Shown piece after piece: positions 33,024 to 42,558 of a DNA stretch of 64,000 bases. Origin of the DNA: CALGSZ01 sp042408955. GTDB taxonomy: Bacteria > Chloroflexota > Chloroflexia > Thermomicrobiales > UBA6265. Positions within the stretch are counted from its first letter, which is position 1; each line of letters begins with the position of its first letter. The DNA is taken from the NCBI GenBank assembly GCA_042408955.1, contig JBHOQQ010000070.1:17226-81225 (forward strand). The letters are read 5' to 3'. The notes under the pieces are model-generated. The model made no database searches and was not told the DNA's origin. It saw only the letters and a program-made list of their open reading frames with translations. The position numbers and the translations under genes were made by a program.

Positions 33024-34286
33024 CTACTCGTGCACCCAGACCATGGTGCCGAGCGGCGCCCAGCCGTAGAGGAAGGCGGCAACATCGAGCGGCAAGTTGA
33101 TGCAGCCGTGGCTCATGCGCTGGCCGAAGTTGTTGTGCCAGTAGGCGCCATGCAACGCTTCCGCATCCATGTTGAAGTACATCACATTCGGGACATCTTT
33201 CACGTCGTAGCTCACCACGCCGCCCGGTGGCGCCTCGTCACCGAAGCCGACAACTTCCCCGGTGCTGCTCTCGAAGCCGCGCATGTCCTGCTTCTCATAC
33301 TTGAGACGGACGTGGAATAGGCCAAGCTCAGTTTCGTTCGGCGGCAAGCCTGTGCTGACCAGTGATGTCAGGATGAGCGTGTTCCCTTGATACGCCCAAA
33401 GTCGTTGCTGGCTAATGCTGACTTCGATCCACTTCCGTCCGGGAGCCGATGGATCGCCCTGTGGGTTCGGGTTCGGCGCCCGGATAAAGAGCGATTCGCT
33501 GAAAGTTGGCAAGCCGTTCCGCCGAACACGGGAAGTGTCGATTCCCAGCCGGGGAGCCAGCTCCCGCGCCAGCGGAGCAAGCCGCACCGCGCCACCTGAG
33601 TCGCGGAACAGGAGGGCGCCAGTGAAATACTGCACAACCCCGCCGCGCTCGGCCACAGGCTGGCTCAGTGGCTCACCAAGGTAATACCAGCCCTCATGAG
33701 ACGCGTACCAATCGTAGAACGCGCCGCGAATCGTATGACCAGTATCCTCAGAATAGATGCCGCCCTCCGCGATCGCCCGGGCAGCGGCCTTGCTATCAGG
33801 TGGCAGCGGTTGCCACGCCGCGTAGCGGCGATCGCCCCCACCAAAGCCGCGGCGCCCGTCCCGCCGCATGACATCCAAGCGGGACGACAGCGCCACCGGA
33901 CCGATCGGCATCAGCCGCATGATCGGCTCGTCGGTATACAGGTATTCCGGGTGATACTGAAAAATCGCCGCCTCAAAGGCCTGGCTGTAATATCCGTTAT
34001 CCGCTGCAAATGGCTCAGATATGGGGTTCCCGTAGACGGCTGCGCCTCCATTCGCCCGCCAGTAGTCAAGCATGCTCCCGCGCAGCGTGTGCCTGGTGGC
34101 GGGAATGTACACCTGAATGTCGCTCTGCCCAATGTCCGGCGGGAGTTCCACTGAGGAGAGATCGGCCGTGTTGGCGGCCAGTGCCGCCCGCGTCGTGTGC
34201 CAAGGCACGGCAAGACTCACGCCGACGGCGACCCCGAGCAGGAGCCGCACCACCCACAGGCGACGCGTGTGCACCGAAACCAGCAT
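33024..34286 (-). CDS. L,D-transpeptidase (YkuD) with N-terminal exported domain
   Basis: A 420-residue exported enzyme starting at ATG 34286 (GGGAGGAAG upstream), with a membrane/signal helix LWVVRLLLGVAVGVSLAVPW. The middle has repeated motifs for an LGFP/DUF-like region (GSMLDYWRANGGAAVYGNPI and GAFYDWYASHEGWYYLGEPL), probably wall-binding. The C-terminal 130 residues are the YkuD domain: KWIEVSISQQRLWAYQGNTL, then GAYWHNNFGQRMSHGCINLP with the catalytic Cys. It cross-links or modifies cell-wall peptides, if the organism has peptidoglycan. Confidence 0.88.
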   Translation of the reverse strand: MLVSVHTRRLWVVRLLLGVAVGVSLAVPWHTTRAALAANTADLSSVELPPDIGQSDIQVYIPATRHTLRGSMLDYWRANGGAAVYGNPISEPFAADNGYYSQAFEAAIFQYHPEYLYTDEPIMRLMPIGPVALSSRLDVMRRDGRRGFGGGDRRYAAWQPLPPDSKAAARAIAEGGIYSEDTGHTIRGAFYDWYASHEGWYYLGEPLSQPVAERGGVVQYFTGALLFRDSGGAVRLAPLARELAPRLGIDTSRVRRNGLPTFSESLFIRAPNPNPQGDPSAPGRKWIEVSISQQRLWAYQGNTLILTSLVSTGLPPNETELGLFHVRLKYEKQDMRGFESSTGEVVGFGDEAPPGGVVSYDVKDVPNVMYFNMDAEALHGAYWHNNFGQRMSHGCINLPLDVAAFLYGWAPLGTMVWVHE

Positions 34287-34529
34287 GGCCGTTCTTCCTC
34301 CCGATGCGTCAGCATCTCTCCGCATCAGCAGGAAGATACGCGCTCATCTCACATCCAGACAAATTCGGATCATCACTCCACGAAGAGCCCAACCGATCAC
34401 TCTTTGCAACACGCACATCCTCTTTTTCTCGTGATTGCGCTGGTACCGCTGTATCGCGAAGGTGCCGACCTACGCCGAGAGGAGCGATGCGCTGGCAGGA
34501 GCGTCGCCTCGATAACGCACCGGGCCACC

Positions 34530-36446
34530 TCACGATGATGGGGACGCGGCTGGCTTCGTCCAGTCGGCCCTAGTGACGACGGGCAGTTGAAGGGCGCGCT
34601 CCCGCTCCAGATCGAGGTTGCCGATGTGCAGGGAAAGCGGCGACTGTACCCATTTGTAGATCGATTGGAGGAACAAGCGCACGAACTTCGCGACGTATCC
34701 ATCAAGGACGTCGGGAGGATATTCTGGGAACATCGCGCCAATGACGCACCGGACCTCTTCAGGGAGCATCTTTTCCCCGGCGAAGAGGTAGAAGCAGGCA
34801 TCGAGGATCGGGAAGGGCATCAGCTCTTCTTCACCCGCTTGGTTCGGCGCCAGCTCCGGCCCAGCCGGCTTCGCCATCACGGCCTTGATCCCCTGGTACC
34901 CATGCTTTTCATACAGATACTCCAGCAGATAGATGACGACCGTTTTGGGGACGTTCGCGAGCACGGCCAGGGCGCCCATCAGGTCGCCGCCAACGGTGGT
35001 ATATCCGACCGCCTTTTCGGTCATGTTACCCGTGTTAAGGAAAAGCCCGCCGGATGAGTTCGACCAGTTCCACATCCGCTGCGCACGCAGGCGCGCCTGA
35101 ATATTCTGCTCGGTGATCGGCGTTACCGGCTGCCCCTCGTCGAGCATCTGCCGTGTCGCCTCTCGTTCCCGCTCAAACGCTTCATCGATCGAGACGATCT
35201 TGAGCGGCACGCCAAGCTCTTGGCAGATCGTCTCGGCGGCACGGCGCGTCTCCTCCGAGGAGTAACGCGACGGCTGATAAAACGCCCGCAGTAGCGAGCC
35301 AGGGTTCTCGGCTCGAACACGACTGGCGTACCGATAAGCGACGAGCAGCGTCAGCAATGAATCTCGCCCTCCGGAGAGGGAGACGCCGATCACCTTGAAG
35401 GCGCCTGTCTTCTCGAAATAATCACCCACGCCGAGCGCTAGCGCATCCAGAATATCCTCGCACAGCTCTTCGCGGGGGCTGCGTGGCTGCTCTGGTCCGG
35501 GGAGAAAGAACGAGCGATGCGCTGGGAATGGGTACACCAGGCTCTCGCGCGTGCTGGCCGTGGAAAACTCGCTCTCTGGAACCTCAATGACTGTCGGTAG
35601 GGGATGGGAAGCGATATACGCTTCGCGATCGACGCGCCACGTCGTGTTTTCGGCACGCAGGCGGTTGGTTCGGTCAAGATCGACCACCGTGGCAGCAAAT
35701 CCTTCCCGGAAGCGAGGCGCTTCAAGCATGAGGCGGCCATTTTGATTGACAAATCCGCCGCCGTCGAAAATCAGGCCATCGTTGGCTCCGACCAGATTGG
35801 CATAGGCGATCGTGCACTGGTGATCGGCAGCGCGCGTAGCAATGAGCTCCCGGCGAGTCTGAACCACGCCGATGCGATAGGCCGAGGCAGAGACATTGCA
35901 AACCAGCTCGGCTCCCGCGTAGGTTCTCCGCTTCTGCGGCCCGTCAGGACTCCACAGATCCTCACACACCTCGGCAGCAAGGGTCCCGAAGTCGAAGCGG
36001 AAGATGACATCACCGAACGGCACCCCATGGCAGCTTTCCCACCGGTGGGGAATGCCGCGGGACATCGTGCGCCCCTCATAGTAGATGCTGTAGGTGGGAA
36101 GTTTCTCTTTCGGCACCAGGCCGCGTATCCGTCCCCCCGCGACGATCGCGGCGCAGTTGTAGCGCAATCCCTGGTGCTCCACGACGACGCCAAGTACACA
36201 GACCATGGTCAGATCGGCAGTCTCGCGCGCAAATCGCTCGAGCTCCTGCCACTGCCGATCGACAAACCCGTGCCATTGGATGAGATCCTCAGGAGGATAG
36301 CCACCAACCATCTGCTCTGGGAAAACGCCTACCGTCACTCCCTCGGCGCCCATCTCCCGGGCAATGCGGAGCGCCCGGTCAACATTGGCAGTGACGGCTC
36401 CGACAGTGGTATTGACGCTGGCAACGCCAACCTTGATGAGTCGCAC
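34530..36446 (-). CDS. nadE: Glutamine-dependent NAD+ synthetase
   Basis: A 638-residue two-domain NadE. The nitrilase-type glutaminase domain has Glu in GVFPEQMVGG, Lys in VPKEKLPTYSIYYEG and the nucleophile Cys in AAEVCEDLW. The synthetase domain has the PP-loop VSLSGGRDSLLTLLVAYRYA and TGNMTEKAVGYTTVGGDLMG. It makes NAD+ from deamido-NAD+, ATP and glutamine-derived ammonia. I prefer GTG 36446 (AAGGAG and GAGG upstream, VRLIKVGVASVN) over ATG 36482, which has no ribosome site. Confidence 0.92.
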   Translation of the reverse strand: MRLIKVGVASVNTTVGAVTANVDRALRIAREMGAEGVTVGVFPEQMVGGYPPEDLIQWHGFVDRQWQELERFARETADLTMVCVLGVVVEHQGLRYNCAAIVAGGRIRGLVPKEKLPTYSIYYEGRTMSRGIPHRWESCHGVPFGDVIFRFDFGTLAAEVCEDLWSPDGPQKRRTYAGAELVCNVSASAYRIGVVQTRRELIATRAADHQCTIAYANLVGANDGLIFDGGGFVNQNGRLMLEAPRFREGFAATVVDLDRTNRLRAENTTWRVDREAYIASHPLPTVIEVPESEFSTASTRESLVYPFPAHRSFFLPGPEQPRSPREELCEDILDALALGVGDYFEKTGAFKVIGVSLSGGRDSLLTLLVAYRYASRVRAENPGSLLRAFYQPSRYSSEETRRAAETICQELGVPLKIVSIDEAFEREREATRQMLDEGQPVTPITEQNIQARLRAQRMWNWSNSSGGLFLNTGNMTEKAVGYTTVGGDLMGALAVLANVPKTVVIYLLEYLYEKHGYQGIKAVMAKPAGPELAPNQAGEEELMPFPILDACFYLFAGEKMLPEEVRCVIGAMFPEYPPDVLDGYVAKFVRLFLQSIYKWVQSPLSLHIGNLDLERERALQLPVVTRADWTKPAASPSS

Positions 36447-36607
36447 GGTTCCTCGCTCCTTGGGCAACGCTTCCGGCTCCATGCTGGCGGCATCCGGGCA
36501 TCGCTACGGCTCGCGCGAGCAGCGCGCCGCGCATCCTGTGCGAAGGATACCGAGCAGGCAAGCTGGCATGCGCTCCGCACCATCCGAATGCATCCTGGCG
36601 ACTGCGA

Positions 36608-37498
36608 TTAGGGCACGTGGCTCGCTCGCACGACCAAGACTGGCACGGGGGCCTCCCGCACGACGCGCTCGGTCACGCTCCCCAGCAGCCAGCGTTGCAA
36701 GCCTCCCCGGCCTCGCGTAGTCATCACGATGATGTCACCCGGCCGCGCCAGGTGGCAGAGCTCTTCTGCGGGAGAGCCCTCGACGACCTGGATCGAGACG
36801 GGGATATCCCGGCTCCGCACGCGCTTTGCTTGCTCCTCCAGATACGCCGTGGCGACGGTGCGCAGCGAGGAAACCGAGGCAGCGTACGATGCGGCTGCCG
36901 AGGGGCTGAGCCGGATCACCGAGCGCAATTTCTCGGTCTCCAGCGTGCGCACAAGATGGATGCGCACGCCAAGATCGTCTGCCAGGTCCATCGCCACCGG
37001 CAGCGCCTGCTCGGCAAGTGGCGAGCCATCCAAAGGGACAATGAGCCGGCTGACCGGTGCCTCCTTGACCGGACGCTCGCCCCCTCTAACCATCAGCACG
37101 GGGATAGGTGCATGCCGCACAACCCGGTCGGCCACACTCCCGAAGAGGATACGCTCCCCTGCGCCGCGGCCGTGCGTCGTCATGATAATCAGGTCGGCCT
37201 CTACTGCGGCGGCGAGGATGTGCTCGGCCGGATCGCCCCAGCCGACTCGCGTTTCGATCTCTCGTCCCTGGCGCTCCAGCGTCGCCGCGGCCTCGTCGAG
37301 ATACGCAGTAACGCGAGCAAGGACGGCAGCGCGCCACTCCTCGCGTCGCTCGTCTCCCCACGACACAAGCTCAGCCATGCCATCGGGAATGACCGACAGC
37401 AAGATCACGACGCGGCTGGGAATGAGCGCGGCATAATCGAGAGCAACATGAGCCGCTTCTGAGCCGTCCAGGGGAACCAGCAGACGCTCGAACCTCAT
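36608..37498 (-). CDS. Tandem universal stress protein (UspA x2)
   Basis: A 296-residue protein made of two UspA domains: residues 1-145 (FERLLVPLDGSEAAHVALDY ... MTTHGRGAGERILFGSVAD) and 150-296 (SRLIVPLDGSPLAEQALPVA ... MTTRGRGGLQRWLLGSVTER). Both keep the ATP-binding pattern G-2x-G-9x-G-S. The first ends with the strand APIPVLMVRGG and the second with APVPVLVVRAS. GGGAGG stands before the ATG. Thirty-three bases downstream of a second tandem UspA gene, forming an operon. Confidence 0.9.
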   Translation of the reverse strand: MRFERLLVPLDGSEAAHVALDYAALIPSRVVILLSVIPDGMAELVSWGDERREEWRAAVLARVTAYLDEAAATLERQGREIETRVGWGDPAEHILAAAVEADLIIMTTHGRGAGERILFGSVADRVVRHAPIPVLMVRGGERPVKEAPVSRLIVPLDGSPLAEQALPVAMDLADDLGVRIHLVRTLETEKLRSVIRLSPSAAASYAASVSSLRTVATAYLEEQAKRVRSRDIPVSIQVVEGSPAEELCHLARPGDIIVMTTRGRGGLQRWLLGSVTERVVREAPVPVLVVRASHVP

Positions 37499-37531
37499 CG
37501 GAGCCTCCCCTCTGGCATGTGCGATGCTTGG

Positions 37532-38506
37532 CTACTCCTCGCTGCTTGCGCCGGCCGCGCGCGGTGTCCCGCGCACAGAGGCTGGCACGAGCACGACCGG
37601 GGCCGGTCCCGACCGGATCAGTTTCTCTGCGACGCTCCCCAAGACCCACCGTGCGATGCCCGACCGCCCGTGACTGGTCATGACGATAATGTCTCCATCG
37701 GCTAGCGCCCCTTCGATGGCTACCACCGGCGGTCCTTCCACAACGGCCGTGGTCACCTGAACCCCCATGGTTTCGAGACGCCGCGCAGCCTCACCCAGGC
37801 TCGCTTGCGCCTCCGCGACCATCTCCTCTTCAAGCTCCTGATAGATTTCCGCGGGATATGGCCCGCCAGCCACCGGCGCTGGGAGCAGCGCCGCCGCCGG
37901 GTTGACCGCGCGAATCACCAAGATGGGTACGTGTAACCGCTTGGCCAGCTCCGCGGCCACTGGCAACGCCTCATCAGCGAGCGGCGAGCCATCGTGTGGG
38001 ACGACGATGCGCAAGATGGTGACTGGGGCAATCTCCGGCGTGGCAACGTGCGGTCGAATGATGAGCACGGGAAGGGTCGCGGTGCGCGCCACACGGTCCG
38101 CAACGCTGCCAAATGCTAACCGGCCGACGGCTCCTCGCCCGTGGCTGGCCATCGCAATGATCTGGCAATGGTGGCGCTCGGCGGCGGCAAGAATCGCCGC
38201 GGCGGGATCACCAGGCACAAGCTCGATCTCTGGATCGGTCGTCAGCACCGGCCGCCAGCGCTCAACCGTGTCGCGCAGCATCTGCTTGGCTGATTCCTCT
38301 TCGAGCCGCAACACCTCGTCGGCGGGCACCAAGGTGTCGCCCAAGAGTCCGTAAATCGGCTCGGGCTCAGGCAGCACATGCACGAACACCAGCTTCCCAT
38401 CCTGCCCGGCGACCGCCTGCGCGTACGGGATGGCCTGCTCCGCGAGCGGCGAGCCATCGAGTGGCACCAGTACGCACCTGTTGTCAGCCGGCTTCGCCTC
38501 CGTCAC
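37532..38506 (-). CDS. Tandem universal stress protein (UspA x2)
   Basis: A 324-residue protein with two UspA domains: NRCVLVPLDGSPLAEQAIPY ... MASHGRGAVGRLAFGSVADR and VTILRIVVPHDGSPLADEAL ... MTSHGRSGIARWVLGSVAEK. Both halves keep the nucleotide-binding glycine pattern. It starts at GTG 38506 behind AAGGAG, and is the first gene of the pair. Paralogue of the next gene, likely from a local duplication. Confidence 0.9.
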   Translation of the reverse strand: MTEAKPADNRCVLVPLDGSPLAEQAIPYAQAVAGQDGKLVFVHVLPEPEPIYGLLGDTLVPADEVLRLEEESAKQMLRDTVERWRPVLTTDPEIELVPGDPAAAILAAAERHHCQIIAMASHGRGAVGRLAFGSVADRVARTATLPVLIIRPHVATPEIAPVTILRIVVPHDGSPLADEALPVAAELAKRLHVPILVIRAVNPAAALLPAPVAGGPYPAEIYQELEEEMVAEAQASLGEAARRLETMGVQVTTAVVEGPPVVAIEGALADGDIIVMTSHGRSGIARWVLGSVAEKLIRSGPAPVVLVPASVRGTPRAAGASSEE

Positions 38507-38918
38507 CCTCTGCTCCTTTCTCTTCGTCGCCTTTGTGCCCCGCGGTCCAGCGGAGTGGCTCCTTTTGATCGGCAGGATACTCGCCAGCGATGCTCTTGTC
38601 CCGCGATGGGTTTCCGCTATCCCGGACCTCTGCCACGTACCGGGAGCGCATTGTTGTGATGGAAATTCAACCGGTGACTTGTGGGCACAACTCTTCGGTG
38701 ATGGTATTTGGGAGAATATTCAGGTAGTATGGTCAATAAGGCGAGGATCTTTTGCTCCTTTCGTCACCTATGCTACCTCGCCAGAGTGCGCTTGGGCGCG
38801 ATTCTTGCAGTAATGGCAGTGCCTCGCGCGAAGTGGGGAATGCGCGGACGCCGTGAGGAAACGCATCGCACGAGGGCGTGCGTTTCCGAAGACGCGGCTC
38901 GATGGAGGGGGAACGGCT
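38507..38918 (+). other. Intergenic region between divergent genes
   Basis: About 410 bases between the UspA pair (minus) and the SH3b gene (plus). The part at 38650-38750 is distinctly AT-richer than its surroundings and should contain promoters for both sides, with TTGACC on the minus strand near 38735, but no well-spaced -10 could be matched to it. No gene was found. Confidence 0.45.
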
Positions 38919-40031
38919 ATGAATCAACGACGTAGCCAGAGACGGCCTCACTCGTGGCGAATGCTTGGTTCCCTGGCGGTGGTCGTTCTCATCATCGCCG
39001 GGGGACTGGGCATCGCCATCACGCCGGCCTCGACGATGGCACAGACGGCCACATTCACCGTTGGTGACACGGTCGTTGTGACTGCCGATGGAGACGGCCT
39101 CAATCTCCGTGCTGCGCCGGGACTCGACACGACCGTTCTCGAAACGCTCCCAGACAGCACGGTAGCCACCATCTCCGATGGCCCCAGCGATGCTGATGAT
39201 CTTACTTGGTACGAAGTCTCCGTGGACGATCGCACTGGCTGGGTAGCCGGTGAGTTCCTGACCCTGGCCGCGGCGATCGATCCAGGCTTTACCGCCGGCG
39301 ATCAGGTTGAGGTGGCCACGGAGGCGCTCAATTTGCGGAACGCTGCCGGACTGACGAGTGAGATCCTCGATATGATGCCACTCGGCACCACGGCGACGAT
39401 CCTGGACGGCCCCGTCACCGCGGACGGTATTCCCTGGTATCAGGTGGACGCGACCGGGTTCGGCGAAGGCTGGGTGGCGGCTGGTTTTCTTGCGCTCGTC
39501 AGCGAGGCGCCGGAGACCTTCCCTGCCGGCTCGGTGCTCGTCGTCAATACTGATCTCCTCAACCTGCGCGCTGGCCCGAGCTTGAGCGATGAGATCCTGG
39601 CGCAGCTTCCCTCCCAGGCGCTCGTCACGGTGATCAGCGGCCCAGAGCAAGCGGATGGCTACGACTGGTACGAGGTCGAGACTGACGAGGGTAACGGATG
39701 GGTCGCTGGCACATTCCTCGCCAACCCGGCCGATCTGATTGCCGTGGGTGACACGGTTCAGGTCATTGATGGATCGCTCCGGCTGCGGGCAGAGCCTGGC
39801 TTGGACGCGGAGATCCTTGATGTGATGCCAGAGGGGACTGAGCTTGAGGTGACGGATGGCCCGGAGCAGGCTGATGGCTATACCTGGTTCCAGGTTGAGA
39901 ACGACACGTTCGGTCCAGGTTGGGCGGCCGGTGAGTTCCTGCTCGTGATCGAGAGCGGCGCCACACCGACACCCTCGCCCACGCCATCACCGTCGCCCAC
40001 CGCGGCTCCGACTGGCACCCCGGCAACGTAG
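38919..40031 (+). CDS. Secreted protein with four SH3b repeats
   Basis: A 370-residue exported protein starting at ATG 38919 (GGAGGGGGAACG upstream). Signal/anchor MLGSLAVVVLIIAGGLGIAI, then four bacterial SH3 (SH3b) repeats of about 70 residues, each beginning GDxV/GSVL and containing LNLRAAPG, LNLRNAAG, LNLRAGPS and LRLRAEPG. Each is followed by a TWYEV/PWYQV/DWYEV/TWFQV strand and GWVAGEFL-type ending. A Thr/Pro/Ser-rich C-terminal tail resembles cell-surface linkers. Likely binds cell wall or surface polymers. Confidence 0.88.
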   Translation: MNQRRSQRRPHSWRMLGSLAVVVLIIAGGLGIAITPASTMAQTATFTVGDTVVVTADGDGLNLRAAPGLDTTVLETLPDSTVATISDGPSDADDLTWYEVSVDDRTGWVAGEFLTLAAAIDPGFTAGDQVEVATEALNLRNAAGLTSEILDMMPLGTTATILDGPVTADGIPWYQVDATGFGEGWVAAGFLALVSEAPETFPAGSVLVVNTDLLNLRAGPSLSDEILAQLPSQALVTVISGPEQADGYDWYEVETDEGNGWVAGTFLANPADLIAVGDTVQVIDGSLRLRAEPGLDAEILDVMPEGTELEVTDGPEQADGYTWFQVENDTFGPGWAAGEFLLVIESGATPTPSPTPSPSPTAAPTGTPAT

Positions 40032-40036
40032 CCCAG

Positions 40037-40090
40037 AAAAGGCGCTGATCCCCGTCTCCACCACCGGGAGAAGGCCTTGGGGATCAGCGC
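40037..40090 (-). terminator. Terminator of the R2-like gene (minus), possibly both directions
   Basis: Perfect 12-bp stem GCGCTGATCCCC (40042-40053) / GGGGATCAGCGC (40079-40090). Read on the minus strand it is followed by C and TTTT (40037-40040). It sits 10 bases beyond the stop of both convergent genes, so it can serve both. Confidence 0.7.
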
Positions 40091-40099
40091 GGTCGTCCA

Positions 40100-40984
40100 T
40101 CACGCGGTTGACTCGTCCAGATAACCGATCGAGCGCAGGCGCACTTCCATCAGGCGCATCATCTCTGCGTAGAAATCGGCACCGGAGACACCATAACCAC
40201 GGCGGACGGTCGCGTCGAGATCGGCGCTGACCATCTTCAGCCCTTCGGCAGCAACCGCGGCGTATTCCTCTAATCCGCGGGAGATGACGGCTCTCGCTCG
40301 CTCCGGATCATCCAGCATGCGCTGGCGGGCGTAGCTGACGCCGATGCCGATGTGCCGCGCCTCATCGCGCGCGACAAGTCGTTGCCCTTCGATAAGACCG
40401 GGGAAGTTGCCAAAACTGGCGTAGTGGTCGCCAGCCAGGTTCTGTGCTGTCCGAGCAACCACGCCCTCCGCAATCAAGTGATAGGCCATCACTGCCAGTA
40501 GCAACGTGTCCTCGTCCCGTTCGTGATGCAGCCGGCCAACGACCGATTCGAACCGCTCGTAGAAGAACGCGGCAACAGGATCCAGATGCTCGTCAGCGAT
40601 CTTCCGGACTGCCTGGATGCCTCCACGGACACCGAAGACGTCCTCATACACGCGCAGCACGCATTGCATGTGCCGGTATTCATCGGCGACCTGTGTTGCC
40701 AGCACCAGTTGCATCTCATACGTCGGCGCTGCGAGAAGGAAAGGCGCCAAGGTGTGCGCAACGCTGAACTCCGCGTGGAAGCGATGGGCAAAGAGCCAGA
40801 TCAACGCCGTCCTTCGCTCGTCGTCCAGCGCGCGAAAGCTCGCGGCGTCCGTTGAAAAGTCGATGGCGCTGACGGACCATTGGGTGCGCTCCCAGTGATC
40901 GTAAAGAGCCCGAAACGGCCGCGCTTGCTCCTCGATCGCGCGAAGATCGTTGTCCATTTCCGTAGCACTGATTCGTGACGTCAT
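40100..40984 (-). CDS. R2-like diiron (ferritin-superfamily) protein
   Basis: A 294-residue helical protein. The metal-ligand pattern of ribonucleotide reductase R2-like proteins is present: Glu in RFHAEFSVAH, Glu/His in VADEYRHMQC, Glu in AYHLIAEGVVA and Glu/His in ARDEARHIGIG. This suits either an R2-like ligand-binding oxidase (R2lox) or another carboxylate-bridged dimetal oxygenase; I do not see a partner R1 gene, so RNR activity is not implied. GGGGGAGCGGC precedes the ATG. It has its own promoter and terminator and is a single-gene unit. Confidence 0.7.
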   Translation of the reverse strand: MTSRISATEMDNDLRAIEEQARPFRALYDHWERTQWSVSAIDFSTDAASFRALDDERRTALIWLFAHRFHAEFSVAHTLAPFLLAAPTYEMQLVLATQVADEYRHMQCVLRVYEDVFGVRGGIQAVRKIADEHLDPVAAFFYERFESVVGRLHHERDEDTLLLAVMAYHLIAEGVVARTAQNLAGDHYASFGNFPGLIEGQRLVARDEARHIGIGVSYARQRMLDDPERARAVISRGLEEYAAVAAEGLKMVSADLDATVRRGYGVSGADFYAEMMRLMEVRLRSIGYLDESTA

Positions 40985-41098
40985 GCCGCTCCCCCATCCC
41001 CATAGGAAGCCACTCGTTGCGAGCCCAGCATCACTGTCTGTCGCCGCCTGCGTGCCCAGCTTCAGCGCGCCAGCATTTGACCATCATATCGCCTGGCG

Positions 41099-41126
41099 AG
41101 TGTAGAACGCGTGCCCATCCTGTCAA
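41099..41126 (-). promoter_or_regulatory. Promoter of the R2-like gene
   Basis: On the minus strand TTGACA (41126-41121), 16 bases, TACACT (41104-41099). The -35 is perfect and the -10 matches at four of six positions. Transcript start near 41092 gives a leader of about 108 bases. Confidence 0.5.
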
Positions 41127-41172
41127 GCGTTCACTGCAGAAAGGCTCATTCTGAACCATCACCCTGAGCCAA

Positions 41173-42402
41173 TCACTCGGGTGCTTGGCAGTCGAAGACG
41201 ACCTTGACGGCTTGATGGTGCCCGCGTTGCAAGCTGACCTGCATCGCTTCTCGCCAGCGTGGGAGCGGAATCGTGTGCGTTACCAGATCGCCAAGGGGAG
41301 CGTCGGGCCGCTCGGCAAGCAAGCGCATCGCTACCTCGAAGGTGTGTGGGCACCCTGGCAGCGAGGATTCCCGTCCATAGACGTACGAGCCGGTGATATC
41401 GAGCTCGCGCGCCCAGATGAACGAGAGATCCAGGTGGGCAAGTTCCCCCGCGCACCCCACCAGCACCACCTTCCCACGCGGGCCAGCAACGCGGAGGCTG
41501 TCCTCGACACTACGCTTCGAGCCGACGCAATCGAAGACCCAGTCGAAGCCGCCGGCATAGACGGGTCTCCCCTTGATCGGCTTGTAGCGCTTGGCCCCCA
41601 CGATCCGCGTGGCTGCTTCGCCGGCGCCCTGGCCACGCAGCACGACGCTTGCGCCAAGCCGTGTGGCGATGGCCTCTTGGATGGGGTGTCGCGCCAGCAC
41701 GGTGACGTGGCACGTGTGGCCAAGCAGGCGCAGCGCGGCCAGCACCAGCAGCCCGATCGAGCCCGCGCCGATAATGAGCACATGACTCTCTGGCGGCGGT
41801 GGCGCCTTCAGCACGGCATGCAGGGCCACGCTCAGCGGCTCAATCAACACGGCGACCCGGTCGGGAATGGCGTCCGGAACCGGAAACACCTGCTGCCGGT
41901 GCACAATCATCTCCTGCCCCCACCCGCCAGGCAAATCGCGGCAAAAGCCGATCAACATCCCAGGCGCCAATGATCCTTCGGCCGACGAGGTGCACAATCC
42001 TGGCTCCCCAGTCGCGCACCATCGGCACGGGGGCAGACCGCGCATGACGCAGGAGATGAGCGGATTCACAACCACGCGCTGGCCAGGGACGACATCGCCC
42101 ACCTGCGACCCGGTCTCCACGACGTCAGCCACGACTTCGTGGCCGGGAACGACCGGGAACGAGACAAATGGCGACAGGGCTGGGCTGCTGCGATTGAGGA
42201 GCATAGAGATATCGCTGCCGCACACACCGCACAAGCGCGGGCGAAGCCGAAGCCAATCCGGGCCGGGCAGCGGCCGGGAAGAGAGGGTAATTTCGCTGAG
42301 GCCGGGGATGCGGCCTGAGTCGAGGAGTGGCAACGGCAGCCGGTCAGCCGCGCGTGCAGCCAGATAATTCGGGATGGAAAAGCGGTATTGGAGAGCCTTC
42401 AC
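41173..42402 (-). CDS. Zinc-dependent alcohol dehydrogenase (MDR family)
   Basis: A 409-residue medium-chain dehydrogenase. Catalytic zinc Cys in RLCGVCGSDIS, the GHE motif in VVPGHEVVADVVETGSQVGD, and the structural-zinc-like Cys-rich stretch NPLISCVMRGLPPCRWCATG. NAD(P)-binding: HVLIIGAGSIGLLVLAALRL. It lies upstream of nothing on its own strand within 1.2 kb apart from the class II aldolase further right in the same orientation; a shared pathway with that aldolase is possible but not shown. Substrate unknown. Confidence 0.85.
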   Translation of the reverse strand: MKALQYRFSIPNYLAARAADRLPLPLLDSGRIPGLSEITLSSRPLPGPDWLRLRPRLCGVCGSDISMLLNRSSPALSPFVSFPVVPGHEVVADVVETGSQVGDVVPGQRVVVNPLISCVMRGLPPCRWCATGEPGLCTSSAEGSLAPGMLIGFCRDLPGGWGQEMIVHRQQVFPVPDAIPDRVAVLIEPLSVALHAVLKAPPPPESHVLIIGAGSIGLLVLAALRLLGHTCHVTVLARHPIQEAIATRLGASVVLRGQGAGEAATRIVGAKRYKPIKGRPVYAGGFDWVFDCVGSKRSVEDSLRVAGPRGKVVLVGCAGELAHLDLSFIWARELDITGSYVYGRESSLPGCPHTFEVAMRLLAERPDAPLGDLVTHTIPLPRWREAMQVSLQRGHHQAVKVVFDCQAPE

Positions 42403-42558
42403 GTTGCCGCTCCCTCTACGCCGGTCGCCGTCAGCAGCCAGCGGTTAGGCATGAGCCGTCAGGGATGGATGGAGCGCGATTCGTCTGCCGACCGGCATAG
42501 TGCACAACGCGTCCCTGCCCCGAAAAGCTACCGGCGATTGAATCCACGACGCCCGGTA

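Noticed and set aside
35604..36611. 335-codon open frame on the plus strand
   Set aside because: Antisense to nadE, no family features or ribosome site.
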